From positions 1,488,001-1,552,000 of the forward strand of contig NC_037320.1 in NCBI RefSeq assembly GCF_000143535.2: a DNA stretch of 64,000 nt, given 5' to 3'. The DNA comes from Botrytis cinerea B05.10. Taxonomy: Eukaryota; Ascomycota; Leotiomycetes; Helotiales; Sclerotiniaceae. The notes under the pieces were generated by a model. That model saw nothing but the letters and a program-made list of their open reading frames with translations. It did not search any database and had not been told where the DNA came from. Both the position numbers and the translations under genes were made by a program. How positions within the stretch are numbered: position 1 is the stretch's first letter; each line of letters begins with the position of its first letter. Shown here in pieces: positions 49,493 to 60,399 of the stretch.

Positions 49493-52400
49493 ATGGCTTC
49501 CGCCAGAGACAGTGGAGATAACAATCAATCGTCTCCTCCATCATCCCCTCCATCATCCCCTCCCCATCCTCATATAATTTTCTCTACTCCATCCTTCGCT
49601 CCCAGATTTGGTCGGAGGGAGTCAATTACAGCAGAAGATGATGGGTCGCACATCCGTCGAAGGCTTCATAAGCCTGTTGTGAATATTAAATCAAATGCTA
49701 ATGATAGACACATTCGAGTGCAAGAGCCGGAAGGAAGTCAAGCAAAATCGCCAGCTGCGAGTATATATATGGGATCATATACGCCACGACGATCAAGATC
49801 TCTGGCTGGTTCAAGACCTGGGTCTATCAAAAGTCCTCCAACATCAAATCCAGCTTCTCCCAGAAGCAGTTTCAGTTTCAGTCAGAGTCACATGAGTCAC
49901 TTGTCGGACCTTTTGCAAGATTATAATTTAGATCTTGAAACATATGGCGTTGAAGAATTGAGAGATGGGTTTTTCGATGCTGCCTTCTTTAAGCCACCGA
50001 AAACAAGTCATGAAGAGCTTATGAAAGATGCAGAGTTCACATTGCCAGCAGGGTTCAAGAAACATCATCCATTGTCATTGAAGCGTTTCTTCCCGAGACA
50101 ATGGAATGGAATCAAGGAAATTTCCAAACAATTGGTGACTACACGAGCTGGTATCAAGCTTATCAAATCGTTCCTGCCTTTCTTCATTTCTTATATTTTG
50201 TGTTTGGTTCCCGTTATCAGAAACTGGCTCGGTCGTTACAATTATATTATGGTCATATCGACAATCATCAACCATTCAGGTCGAAGTGTTGGCGCTCAGA
50301 TTGATGGAACGATATTAACGATTGTTGGAACTGCGGGAGGGTTGGGGTGGGGAGCTTTTGCGCTGTGGCTATCGGATTCTACGGCTGTTGCCAGAAGAGG
50401 ATACGGAGGAATTTTGGCCGCTTTCCTTCTTGTTTTCATGGGCGTGATCGCGGCACTCCGTTCGTATTACATTAGATTGTACCAGCTGGTACTATGTGCT
50501 GGGATGGCGGTTTTATTTACCTGTCTTGCCGATACCTCTGAGACTATTGCTTGGAGGGTGCTATTTGAATATGGCATACCATGGTTGATTGGCCAAGCTA
50601 TTGCTCTCTTAGTGTGCTGTGTTGTAAGTAAAATTTCTTTTCATACTCATCCCAGCTTTTTTTCGGTGAGACTGTTGCTATTTCACTCTGCTATTCTTGT
50701 CCATATTGGAACTTGGCAGAAATTTTCGTCTTCAGGATACAATCAACCCTTTGCCTCACACACCAGACACCGCTAATATCGCCCAGGTAATTCCTGATGC
50801 TGGCGCAAGATCATTGGCTGTGAGCTTACACAATGCCTTTGATGTTATGCAAAAAGGACTTCAACTCCCTCAATCAGAACCAGTCACTATCCATAGACAG
50901 CTGGCATTTACTTTCGTCAACCTTTCACAGGCGTACAGAGATTTGGTTCTCGATATATCTGTCACCCGCTTCAAACCCTCAGATGTTGAGACATTGCGAA
51001 ATTTAATGCAAGCAGTGATAAGATCTTTCTTGTCTCTCCGAATGGAATCGCATTTATTCGATGACTCCGACAAGGAAGAAGATTCCGAAATAGCTTTATC
51101 GCCAGATGTATCAGCACTCAGTATTCGACGGTTTCATTCTTCTTCGGTGATCAATATTGATGGTCCGCGACGTCCAAAGCTTCAGAGGTCAGATACTGAA
51201 GACCGGGCAGTGGAGCTGGTGGCCAGCAAACTTGCAGAACCTACATCGAATTTATTGTCGTGTTTGAAGATGGCATTACAAAGATGCGATGCCGTGTTAA
51301 TGGATATGTCTGGACACAGAGTATTTCTCGGTCCTTCTAAGGATGTTTCTTCTGATATTGTTGGCGCGATCACGAGTCTCAGAAAGGCTAAGATCAAATA
51401 TGATGCAGAAGAAGAGCAGTATGTATCAATTTTCTTATTTTTCTTTCATTTTCGTTTTAGTCCTGATGATTCTGTGCTGTTCATATCGGCGTTGATTTTC
51501 TTAACCCAGACGGCATTTTGATTAAATGTGACTTCTGCATCTTTTTGGTACATGTTATTAGCTCAAGATATTGAGTTTGTTTGACACTCTCATCCGGGCT
51601 GCATATCATATCTATTTGTGAAGTATCGAATGCTCTGGAACATTAGCTATTTACTTTGCTCGAAAGTTTTCTGCTCTTCAAAGAGTGAAAAACGTGGGGA
51701 CAGATTGTACCGTCCATTGATACTGACTTGAACAATAATAGGCTGCTCCAGAACCCAAATTTGCCTCCGACATATTCTGACCATCCCGAAGTTGTCGAGA
51801 TATTCCTATTCGTCCATCCTATCAGACAAGCCGCAAATACTGCTGAAGCTCTTCTCGTTAAAGTGAACGAAATGCAGCAGAGACGCCCTGGTTGGCGAAT
51901 CTACCTTCCATCTTATCCATTTGGCAAAGCTCTCCAACGTACAAATGGACAAGTTCGACATGACAGAGGTGGTGTAACAGCAGGTTTCTTTTTCCGAAGT
52001 CAAAGAGAACTCGCCAAGACAATGAAAGGAATGGCGAACGTTTACAAACCTGCTCCACGGAAAGAAAGGGCCACAGAGGAAGAAGAAAATTATGACGATC
52101 TTGAGCCTACCGATACTAGAGGGGCATATGCCGAAGAGGAAGAAATAGCCATGGACAAGAACTCACAAGCTTCCAGACAAAAGCGCTTAAGATACAGAAT
52201 TTGGAAAGTCATTCATCGTTTACAAGGCTTTGAGACTAGATTTGCATTCAAGGTTGCGATAGTAACTTCTCTCTTATCTGTGCCAGCGTGGTTAAGTGAG
52301 AGTAGAACTTGGTGGAATAGATATGAAAGTTGGTGGGCAGTTATAATGGTCTGGATAATGATGCATCCAAGGCGAGTACCAAATCGTCGATTCAGACATA

Positions 52401-53986
52401 ATTTGAACTAATTTCTGGCAGAGTTGGTGGAAATCTCCAAGATTTAATAACCCGAGCTTTTTGTGCTATACTTGGAGCTGTGTGGGGTGGTATAGCCTAT
52501 GGTGCTGACAATGGAAATCCATACGTTATGGCTGTATTTGCAACCATATTCATGATACCTATGATGTATCGGTTCACACAAAGTCCCCATCCTCGATCCG
52601 GAATTGTAGGTTGCATCTCATTTGTAGTTGTTTCATTGGGTGCATACACAGCTCCCGATGATGTTCCAGTTTTTACTGTGGCTTGGACTCGAGGAGTTGC
52701 TTTTATGGTTGGTACCGTATCTGCTGTTATTGTTAATTGGTTTCTATGGCCATTTATCGCGAGGCATGAATTGAGGAAGGCGTTGTCGTCGATGCTCATT
52801 TATTCAAGCATAATTTACAGAGGTGAGTTATGTTCCGAGGATCATTGCATCTCTTATTGATTAATCCAGGTGTTGTGGCAAAGTACGTGTATTATGAAGA
52901 CGGAGAAGAGCCAGGTGTGAAAGATGTGGAACAATCTGGTACGTATTTTTGCCCGTAACCTTTAAACAGAACTAATACTCTTAAAGAGATGCTCGAAGGT
53001 CGCCTAAGGGAAGGATTTGTTAGGATACGACAACTATTAGTATGTTTCAAGTCTTCTATTTGGTTCCCTAATTACAAACATGCTGAAATTTTGCAGGCTC
53101 TTACTCGTCATGAAATCCGACTTCGCGGTCCCTTTAATCCACTTCCTTACTCGGCACTGATCGACGCCTGCGAACGCTTCTTCGAGTACCTTGTTTCTGT
53201 ACGACAGTCCTCACTGTTCTTCCATCCACATTATCTTTCCGAAAACGAACAAGCATCTGAATCGCTACTTGCCTTTCGACGAGATGCCGTGGCCTGTATC
53301 CTCATGAATCTGTATGTTCTGGCTGGGGCATTGCGAGGTGATAGGAAGGTTCCTGTGAGTTCAATTATCTGATGAGTTGAAAAGTCTAATACTAACTAAG
53401 AACAGCGATATCTTCCATCCGCAGCATCCGCTCGAAAGCGTTTGTTGGATCATATGGCTCTTCTGGAATCCATCAATGTTCCTGCGACATCCAGTAGTAT
53501 GTCTGTTAAATCGAAACGAAGTAAAAGGAAAAGCAAGAGTAAGAAGAACAATGATTCAAGTGAAACGGCAAATAACTTGCCCGGAGGAAGAAAATGGTCT
53601 CAAATTTATAGTTACAGTACGTAATTAATACTTCCTTCTCCTGGGCTCTTCAAAATTTCGAGCACATTTGTTTATCTTCCCAAGAAGCAATTTAACACAA
53701 ACCCTTTAGGCTACAGTCAATCTCTTACAGGATGTGTAACACAATTAGAACAACTGTGCAAATACACCAAGGAAATCGTTGGTGAGCAAGGGTACGTGCT
53801 ATTGCTACTTCTTTCTTCTCTGTCTATATTCTTCGTCCTCACACTAAACTATTGAACACTATTAACCATGACTGTAACAGCTTCGATCCCGTTCTCGAAG
53901 ATGAATACGAAGATCTTACTCGCGACCGCGTGAGTGCCCACGGATTTCTTGATGGTCAAATTACACCACGCACCACTAGAGGTTGA
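49493..53986 (+). CDS. ArAE/FUSC-family membrane protein (putative aromatic-acid exporter)
   Basis: Ten exons: 49493-50623, 50736-51418, 51742-52371, 52422-52822, 52870-52938, 52987-53039, 53097-53354, 53406-53616, 53710-53791, 53881-53986. They give about 1207 residues. A disordered Ser/Pro-rich N-terminus (1-130) precedes a first membrane block (about residues 220-380, six helices such as SFLPFFISYILCLVPVI and GGILAAFLLVFMGVIAAL). A large cytoplasmic region containing VNLSQAYRDLVLDISVTRFK follows. A second membrane block (from about 805) contains VGGNLQDLITRAFCAILGAV and VAWTRGVAFMVGTVSAVI. This doubled architecture is that of fungal FUSC/ArAE_2 proteins, relatives of bacterial aromatic-acid exporters; substrate unknown. 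Intron 3 (52372-52421) uses GC-AG ends. The start of exon 2 is uncertain: 50787, preceded by GCTAATATCGCCCAG, is in frame too and would remove 17 residues. Confidence 0.82.
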
Positions 53987-54044
53987 GACCTCGAGAATAT
54001 AATGCACAACAGTGGAACTATTCTTTATACAGAATTGATCAACA
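53987..54044. other. Short spacer before tRNA-Trp
   Basis: Only 58 bases separate the upstream stop codon from the tRNA 5' end, so the mRNA 3' region probably overlaps the tRNA. Confidence 0.5.
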
Positions 54045-54115
54045 GGACCGCTGGCGCAACGGTAGCGCGTTCGACTCCAGATCGAAAGGTTATCCGTTCA
54101 AATCGGGTGTGGTTC
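54045..54115 (+). tRNA. tRNA-Trp (anticodon CCA)
   Basis: A 71-base cloverleaf can be folded by eye. The acceptor GGACCGC pairs with GTGGTTC (two G-U). The D arm is GCGC-AACGGTA-GCGC. The anticodon arm is TTCGA-CTCCAGA-TCGAA with anticodon CCA, and the T arm is ATCCG-TTCAAAT-CGGGT. It reads UGG (Trp). There is no intron in the anticodon arm. A T run follows within 30 bases and could serve as the Pol III terminator. Confidence 0.92.
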
Positions 54116-54941
54116 AATACCTACTCCTTTGATTGATTTGTCTTTTTGCTTCCCTTGATACTTTTGTTTGCTCTACATGTATGATTGCTCGGATCTTTTA
54201 CGAACTGGTTTTGGCGTGCGGTATGTGGTGTATAATGTTGCGAATTTGTACAGTATGTACGTATGATACGACGGTTTTAAAGGAGTTGGTGTCCGATAGA
54301 CTTATGGCTGCAATCTTTGGTTTTATACTATGCAATTAATTGTACTCTTCTGGTGAAATATACAAAACGGTGATGTGTTCCATCTGCCCTTTTTTCGGAC
54401 TGCAACAACTTCGTTGAGTTCAGCAGTTTGCATCCATCTCGGAAACACACCACCGGGACTCGCAGAAAATTTATCATCCCACTTTTGCCACGTTGCATAT
54501 CCTTGTCCGAATTGTGGAATATCCACAAGGGTTGGGATTTCTAAGCGGGACGGCAAGGGATAATTCACATGGGTATGTACCTCAATGGGTGCATCTCCCG
54601 AACGGCTCTGAAGTGGGTATCACGGTACGAATAGTGAATTTCGAGTGATGAGATCCGCTTTCCTAATTCAGTTAAAGAATACTCATAGAAGAGACCCAAG
54701 AGAAGAATATCGAAGGCCATGAATGAATGAATGAGTGGGACTCCTCGATCGAAATCTCATACTTGAATTCGAGATCTTCACTCCCTCCCGAACCATTATA
54801 GCTATTTTATAGAAGATCACTTGGCTAGAAGTAGATCGTTTTCCTGGCGACCCACATCCATATCCGTCCATCCAACCCCCTCGCTACCCCTCACCCAAAC
54901 CCAAACTCAAAAACCATACATCCCACACCCCCACCACCATC
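54116..54941. other. Intergenic, no gene seen
   Basis: About 800 bases between tRNA-Trp and the methyltransferase. Short open frames on both strands near 54320-54560 have no recognisable product. Several ATGAATGAATGA repeats lie at 54719-54733. Confidence 0.5.
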
Positions 54942-55730
54942 ATGGCCAACTCAAGCCACCAATACGACACCATCCAAGGTCCCTACGACTACATCCGCAC
55001 CGCCTCCATCGCCTACATCGAGCGCGAAAACGTGCATACCGCCATCGCGCCCTACATCCAAGATGCACGGATTCTCGAGCTCGCGTGCGGCACCGGTTTC
55101 TACACCTATCCGTTTAGATCCTGGGGCGCGCAATCCGTTCTCGGCGTGGACATCAGCGCCGTCATGATCGAGTCTGCGGCGCGCCTCGAAGACGGCGTCT
55201 CTTTTATCCAAGGCGATTGTTCTGTCCCCACGCAATATGAGGGCGGACCCTTTGATATCGTGTTTGCGGCGTGGCTTTTGAACTATGCTAGTGATCGCAA
55301 GGGATTAGTCGATATGTTTCGCAACATCGCGGGGAATTTGAAGGAGGGGGGGAGATTTGTATCGGTGACCGTGCCGCCGACTTCTGATCCGGTGGCGTCT
55401 GTGAATGCCGAGGCGAGCGCGAGACCGATGAACAAGGGCGGAAGCGGATATTTGGTGTATAGCCATATTCGAGACGTGGAGGAGGGGATTTATTTTCGCG
55501 TGCATGGGGATACGCCGGTGGGGGATTTGGATTTCGAGTGTTATCATTTGAGGAGGGAGGTGTATGAGGAGTGTGCGCGAGAGGCGGGGTTGAAGGGGAA
55601 GTTGGAGTGGGGGGTTACGGAGGTGCCGGAGAGGTGGTTGAGGGGGAAGGGGGAGGGAGGCGCGAGTTTGGAGGAGTTGGAGAGTTATAGAAAGATTCCG
55701 AATTATGGGATTTTGGTCATCGAGAAGTAG
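54942..55730 (+). CDS. Class I SAM-dependent methyltransferase, substrate unknown
   Basis: Intronless frame of 262 residues. The Rossmann-like SAM domain is clear: motif I ILELACGTGFYTYPF (about residues 44-58), the acidic end of beta-2 in VLGVDISAVMIESA (about 67-80), motif II-like FIQGDC, motif IV FDIVFAAWLLNYA, and the post-motif LKEGGRFVSVTVPP. The C-terminal part caps the active site. It most resembles the broad group of fungal small-molecule methyltransferases (ToxA/UbiE-like). The codon usage is notably GC-rich at third positions compared with neighbouring genes, and it has no introns, both of which fit a recently acquired or highly expressed gene. No secondary-metabolism neighbours are present. 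Start at the first ATG, preceded by a CA-rich leader (ACCACCATCATGGCC). Confidence 0.88.
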   Translation: MANSSHQYDTIQGPYDYIRTASIAYIERENVHTAIAPYIQDARILELACGTGFYTYPFRSWGAQSVLGVDISAVMIESAARLEDGVSFIQGDCSVPTQYEGGPFDIVFAAWLLNYASDRKGLVDMFRNIAGNLKEGGRFVSVTVPPTSDPVASVNAEASARPMNKGGSGYLVYSHIRDVEEGIYFRVHGDTPVGDLDFECYHLRREVYEECAREAGLKGKLEWGVTEVPERWLRGKGEGGASLEELESYRKIPNYGILVIEK

Positions 55731-58092
55731 TAATTTGAAGTGAGTTGGGGAAAGAGAATCTGCTGGCACATTGCTTCTGTGTGTAGTTAATGTGAAGTCG
55801 GCACATCGAAGGAATATCCTATTTGCTGTATGTGAGACATAGTACTATGTATACCGCCGTTGCGTGGTCCTGTACTCTGATCAATGAACTACATCCAAAA
55901 CTCGACTTCCCTGAACATTCCCATTATGTCTCGTGACTGCGCCAGTCGTCTGTCCACCATTTGTCTTCATAATCTCATCCTCCAATTCTTCCTCTTCGGC
56001 ATTCGCAAAACACTCACCTCTTCTTTCCCCACCAGCGCCCCCGCAATATCATCCACATTCCCCACAGAACAAAATCGGATCGCCGTCCTAATCTCTTGCA
56101 TCTTTAATTGTGATCTCTCCCTCGACGAAAAATTACACATAAAAGAACCTAATCTCAGAATTCAAGCTGCTAGGAGCCATATTTATGGAACGCTGGTCGC
56201 GATTATCGCGGTAGAGATTTCGCGTGCATACGAATTGAAATGGATGAGAGCTCATTGGCGAGTCGAAATTGGTGATTGAAATAAAGACTGCATAGACAAT
56301 CTGGGTGGGTTAGAGAGGGGCATAGCTAGGCTATAATATAATAGTAGACATCAAATGGAAAACACCAGACAACAACCAACAACACCATGACAACAACATA
56401 GCTCGAAGCTACATAAACAAACACCGTGACAAAAGCTTCATCTTACCTATCCAATTCCTTTCTAAACGCGCAAAAAGCTCGTTAAATTTCGGAGGCTTCT
56501 TACATATATTAAAAGCAAATGAGTAAAAGACAATTCCCCAAAACGATTACTGAGACAGAAAACTGAAACTAGCTGTAGTGTTGAGGTCCTTTCATTACGG
56601 CCGTCACAAGAAAGCCAATCAGAATCTAGTATTGGGAAAATTGCGCCATGCCGAAGTAAAGTATTAGGAAATAAGCCTTGTAACTTCAGATGTAAGTCAC
56701 TTAGTGGATTTCCATAACGCTGTCAAAGATAGAGTTCATGGCTGCTTGGTGGGAATCTTCGCGTGTCTAATCGACTATGTCCTCTGCCGTTACACATTTT
56801 GTTGCCCCATAAAGCTTCATCTGAGACAGAATAGCTAATTGTGACAAAAAATGTCTACAGTTCAAATATTACCAGCCTTGCCATTGATCAGTTTGGGAAG
56901 AGGACATGGGATTTTTGAGGTGGCAATTGGACAAACAGAAAAGGTAAGACACACAAATTTGAAACACATGATGTAATCAACTCAAACAAAGATCCGGCCG
57001 AAATTTACCGAGGAGACGCGGGTCTGTTGTTTCCTACCTCAAAGGACTTGTGTGCGGATTCGTCTTATAAGCGCTGTTGTAGGATTAGGTGTGCAATCTT
57101 GGAGAGATACCTTGACTGAGAAGGTATTATGAGAAACTAACTCGTATTCTGGCTCCCACAATCAAAATCACAACAGCACTGAATATCACCCATTCCGAGC
57201 GGACCGCCACCAAGAACCAACTTATAACACGTACTGTACAACTCGAATAATTGAACAGGTTACGTTCTGCAAGCTACACTGGTAGTAGAGAGGAAATCGC
57301 TTTGCAAGTCTTCTTATTTGTATGGGTAGATTGTCAATGGAGATTTACGCTTGATATCCGGCAAATACCATTGTCTCCTTGATGTCGACATCGCTTGTAT
57401 CAAGCCTCGGTTTCTTTGGTCATTGCTTTCTAGCTCGATGTTCGAAACGAATTTGTCAAATAGCATGATCTTTAATGACATAAAGCCACGTCTGTGCTTT
57501 GGCAGTAGGATCCGAGAATTAGAAATACATTTCTCACCGTGTAATGGGGTAGAAATTAGCTCGCGAGCTCGCCTGTCGAAGACATCCTGACTAGATGGGT
57601 CAACCGCAATAAAAAATAATAGAATGTTAAATCCACTTTTTAAATTGTAGCAACATTTTATACGCGTTGAAATCAGATGTCATTTATCTCGTTGCCACCC
57701 CGTATATGGGGTCTGGCCCATATAACCCTGCCAAACCCCTGGAAATTCGATGGATCGGCCCCATAAGCCGCACCACGGCTAAATGTCAATTTCTTCAAGC
57801 GATGTGCCCACTCGCGAACTATCGCATGTATTGTCTAATCGGGATGCCATATTTTGACCATACCCCATTTATGCAATGCATGCTCTACACTATACACTCA
57901 ATTAACGTGGGAGGCAACTGAAAATGCAAACCTTTTAGGTGCGGTCGCCGAACTGGCGGAGTATCGACGAAAGGAAATAAGCTCAATTCCAGTGGTGTGG
58001 TATGCTTATCCTGCCAGCATTTCCATCCTTCAATTGTCAAACTTTTTTCCTCTTCGTTGTTTGTCGACTTTGAGTCTTGAGAAATTTTCACA
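55731..58092. other. Intergenic with a possible gene remnant
   Basis: About 2.4 kb. The first part carries a minus-strand remnant (listed separately). The rest (56.3-58.1 kb) is AT-rich with only short frames, such as one starting at 56850 (MSTVQILPALPLISLG) that ends at a donor-like GTAAGA but leads to nothing recognisable. The last few hundred bases are the NCS1 gene promoter. Confidence 0.5.
55881..56140 (-). pseudogene. Frameshifted gene remnant, unidentified
   Basis: Read from 56140 down, the frame gives MCNFSSRERSQLKMQEIRTA, then FCSVGNVDDIAGALVGKEEV. It then loses frame by one base near 55998 and continues in a second frame as ANAEEEELEDEIMKTNGG, then QTTGAVTRHNGNVQGSRVLD and a TGA at 55881. 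The second part is acidic and stop-free, the first is well balanced. A GTGAGT at the frame change could be a donor, but a usable acceptor would leave an intron of only 24 bases. I do not recognise the protein. A 131-codon plus-strand frame overlaps the same DNA, so strand choice is a judgement. Confidence 0.35.
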
Positions 58093-59840
58093 ATGGAGGC
58101 TACTACAGAGCATGATATCGAGAAGGGTGTACAAGTCCATACCGCCGCCGACAATTCCACAGACCGCGATGGCAAATCCACTATCGATGCTGAGAATGAG
58201 AGTGCTCAACTTTCTGGTTCTGAACGAGGCTTGAGCTACTGGAGCGTCAAGTTGGAGAAAATCTGGGGAGTGGAAGCTCGTGGTATCACCCGTGTAGCTG
58301 ATAACGAGAAAACTGTGCCGCGCCCGCTTCATGACTATTTCCACATGTTCTCGCTATGGTTCAGTATCAATTTGCAAGCCATGAACATTATTGTTGGGCT
58401 GCTCGGACCTTTGGTTTACGGACTCGGCTGGGTGGATTGTATTTGCATTGTCATCTTCGCCAATGCGCTCGCCTCGACATCAATTGCGTACATGGCAACC
58501 TACGGACCAGAAAGTGGTAATAGGACTCAGGTATGCTTCTTCAAAGATCTTCGTTTGTGCATGAGCTAACGTTTGCGCTTTGGTAGATTATTGGACGTTA
58601 TTTCATGGGTTATTGGCCCTCGAAAATTGCATGCTGCTGCAATGTTGTTCAGCAAGTAGGCTTTGGTACTATTGGGTGTATCATCACTGGACAGATGATT
58701 ACAGCCGTCAATGGAGGAAGCTTGAGTTTGGCTGTTGGATGCGTTATTGCCGCAATCTGCATTGGTTTGGTCGCTACTTTCGGTATCGAATACTTGAACA
58801 AAATCGAGAGGTAAATATAAACACCATCCTTGGGAGATTAATGTCCAAAATACTCACAAATAAATAGATTCGGATACATCCCACAAGCGGTTGTTATGTT
58901 CGTACTCATTGGTTGCACTGGCGGAGATTTCGATACCCACGCAGTCTCCGTTGGTGATTCCGGAACCATTAACGCCAATCGTTGTTCGTTCTTCGCCTTG
59001 ATATTCGCTAGTATCATTGGATTTACCGCCATCAGTGCCGACTTTTACGTCTACTACCCCAAAGATTATCCTAAATGGATGACATTTGCATCCACGTGGA
59101 CTGGCATCTGGACCTCCGTAATTTTTGCCAACATTGTTGGAGTTGGTATCGCTACTGGAGTTCCAAACATTCCAGCCTGGAGCGACGCCTATGATATCTC
59201 ATCTGGTGCGCTTCTCTACGAGTGCTATGGCAGTCTCGGAGGATTCGGTGGCTTCTGTGTCGTCGTTCTTGCCCTTGGTTCTATCACCAACAACGCACCA
59301 TGTAGTTACAGCGCGGCATTAACCATTCAGGTACTCGGACGTTGGGCAAACAAGATCCCTCGTTGGTTCTGGTGTATTCTCATCACAGCAGTTGAGGTAA
59401 GCTCATTCTACATCGTCCTATTTTCACCTGTCCATATACTAACTCAAGCACTATAGCTCGTCCTTTCCGTCTGTGGTCGCAACAAGCTTTACACCGTCTT
59501 TGAGAATTTCCTCCCTATGATGGCATATTGGATCTGCCCCTGGATTACCATCAGTCTCGAGGAATATTTCATCTTCCACAAACTCCAAGGCAAATCTTTC
59601 GACTGGTCCATTTATAACGACCGAACCAAGCTGCCAATCGGATATGCGGCCCTCTTATCATTCCTCATTGGATTTGCTGGCGCGATCGTAGGCATGTATC
59701 AAATTTGGTACACTGGTCCTATCGCTTTGATGATTGGGGGTGAGTATGGTGGCGATATTGGAGATTGGCTCGGTATCGGCTTCACGGCTATTGTGTTCCC
59801 ACCCCTGAGATATCTCGAGTTGAAGAAGTTTGGAAGGTAG
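58093..59840 (+). CDS. NCS1-family permease (purine-cytosine / vitamin B6 type)
   Basis: Four exons (58093-58530, 58587-58810, 58868-59396, 59457-59840) give 524 residues with about twelve membrane helices. Family signs are KIWGVEARGITRV just before the first helix, SLWFSINLQAMNIIVGLLGP in TM1, and FVLIGCTGGDFDTHA in the middle. ITNNAPCSYSAALTIQVLGR is in a late cytoplasmic loop, and FEYPxx-like WICPWITISLEEYFIFH follows. These are features of the nucleobase:cation symporter-1 purine-cytosine permease branch (FcyB/Fcy2 and the vitamin B6 transporter Tpn1), which bring purines, cytosine or pyridoxine into the cell with protons. The substrate cannot be told from sequence by eye. The N-terminal tail is acidic and hydrophilic. 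All introns are GT-AG and 50-60 bases. Start at the first ATG after an AT/CT-rich leader. Confidence 0.9.
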
Positions 59841-60319
59841 AAGCTGCTTTTGTGCATAATCATAGCACACACACCCAGCAGCTTTGTATATATTTGTGGT
59901 GTTAATAATAATTTTAATAGTCATACCAGCAAGCCAGCATTCTTGATGTAAATTTCGTGATTGAGTAGTGGACCCGATGGTGTAATCGGTGACTGATGCA
60001 AGCTGTCCCCATCATCTCGCAGCACTATTGCCCTGAGTCCTGTTTGAAATTTCTGATGCTATCCGGATTTTGTGAGAGTGAGAAAAAGGGTATTTTCGTA
60101 CGTGCGTGTGGCATGTAGAATCTCACGGTGCTGCAAGAACATAACATGTGTTGATGTTTCACACCACCGAAAGATCGAAGAGTGTTTGTATTTCGAATCC
60201 AGCCCTTCATAAGTTGTAGCTCTTGTTTGCCACATTCCAATCTACTCCGACGAATGGGTGCAATATATGGCTCTTGTATTCTGCAAAAAGACAGAATAAA
60301 AATGGCAAAAAAGAAATCC
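59841..60319. other. 3' region of the permease gene, no gene seen
   Basis: No coding frame of note between the permease stop and the tRNA-Ser. Confidence 0.5.
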
Positions 60320-60399
60320 GACGTCGGCATGATTCGAACATGCGCCCCCGAAAGGAATTGATTTCTAGTCAATCACGTTAACCACTCCGTCACGACGCC
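60320..60399 (-). tRNA. tRNA-Ser (anticodon AGA)
   Basis: On the minus strand the acceptor GGCGTCG pairs with CGACGTC. A type II cloverleaf follows: an anticodon arm ATTGA-CTAGAAA-TCAAT with AGA at the centre, a long variable arm, and a perfect T arm GCATG-TTCGAAT-CATGC. It reads UCU and, by wobble after A-to-I, UCC and UCA. No intron. Confidence 0.9.

Noticed and set aside
56850..57130. Possible two-exon small gene starting MSTVQILPALPLISLG
   Set aside because: A donor-like site follows the first 31 codons, but the continuation has no recognisable product and the chain ends quickly; too weak to annotate.
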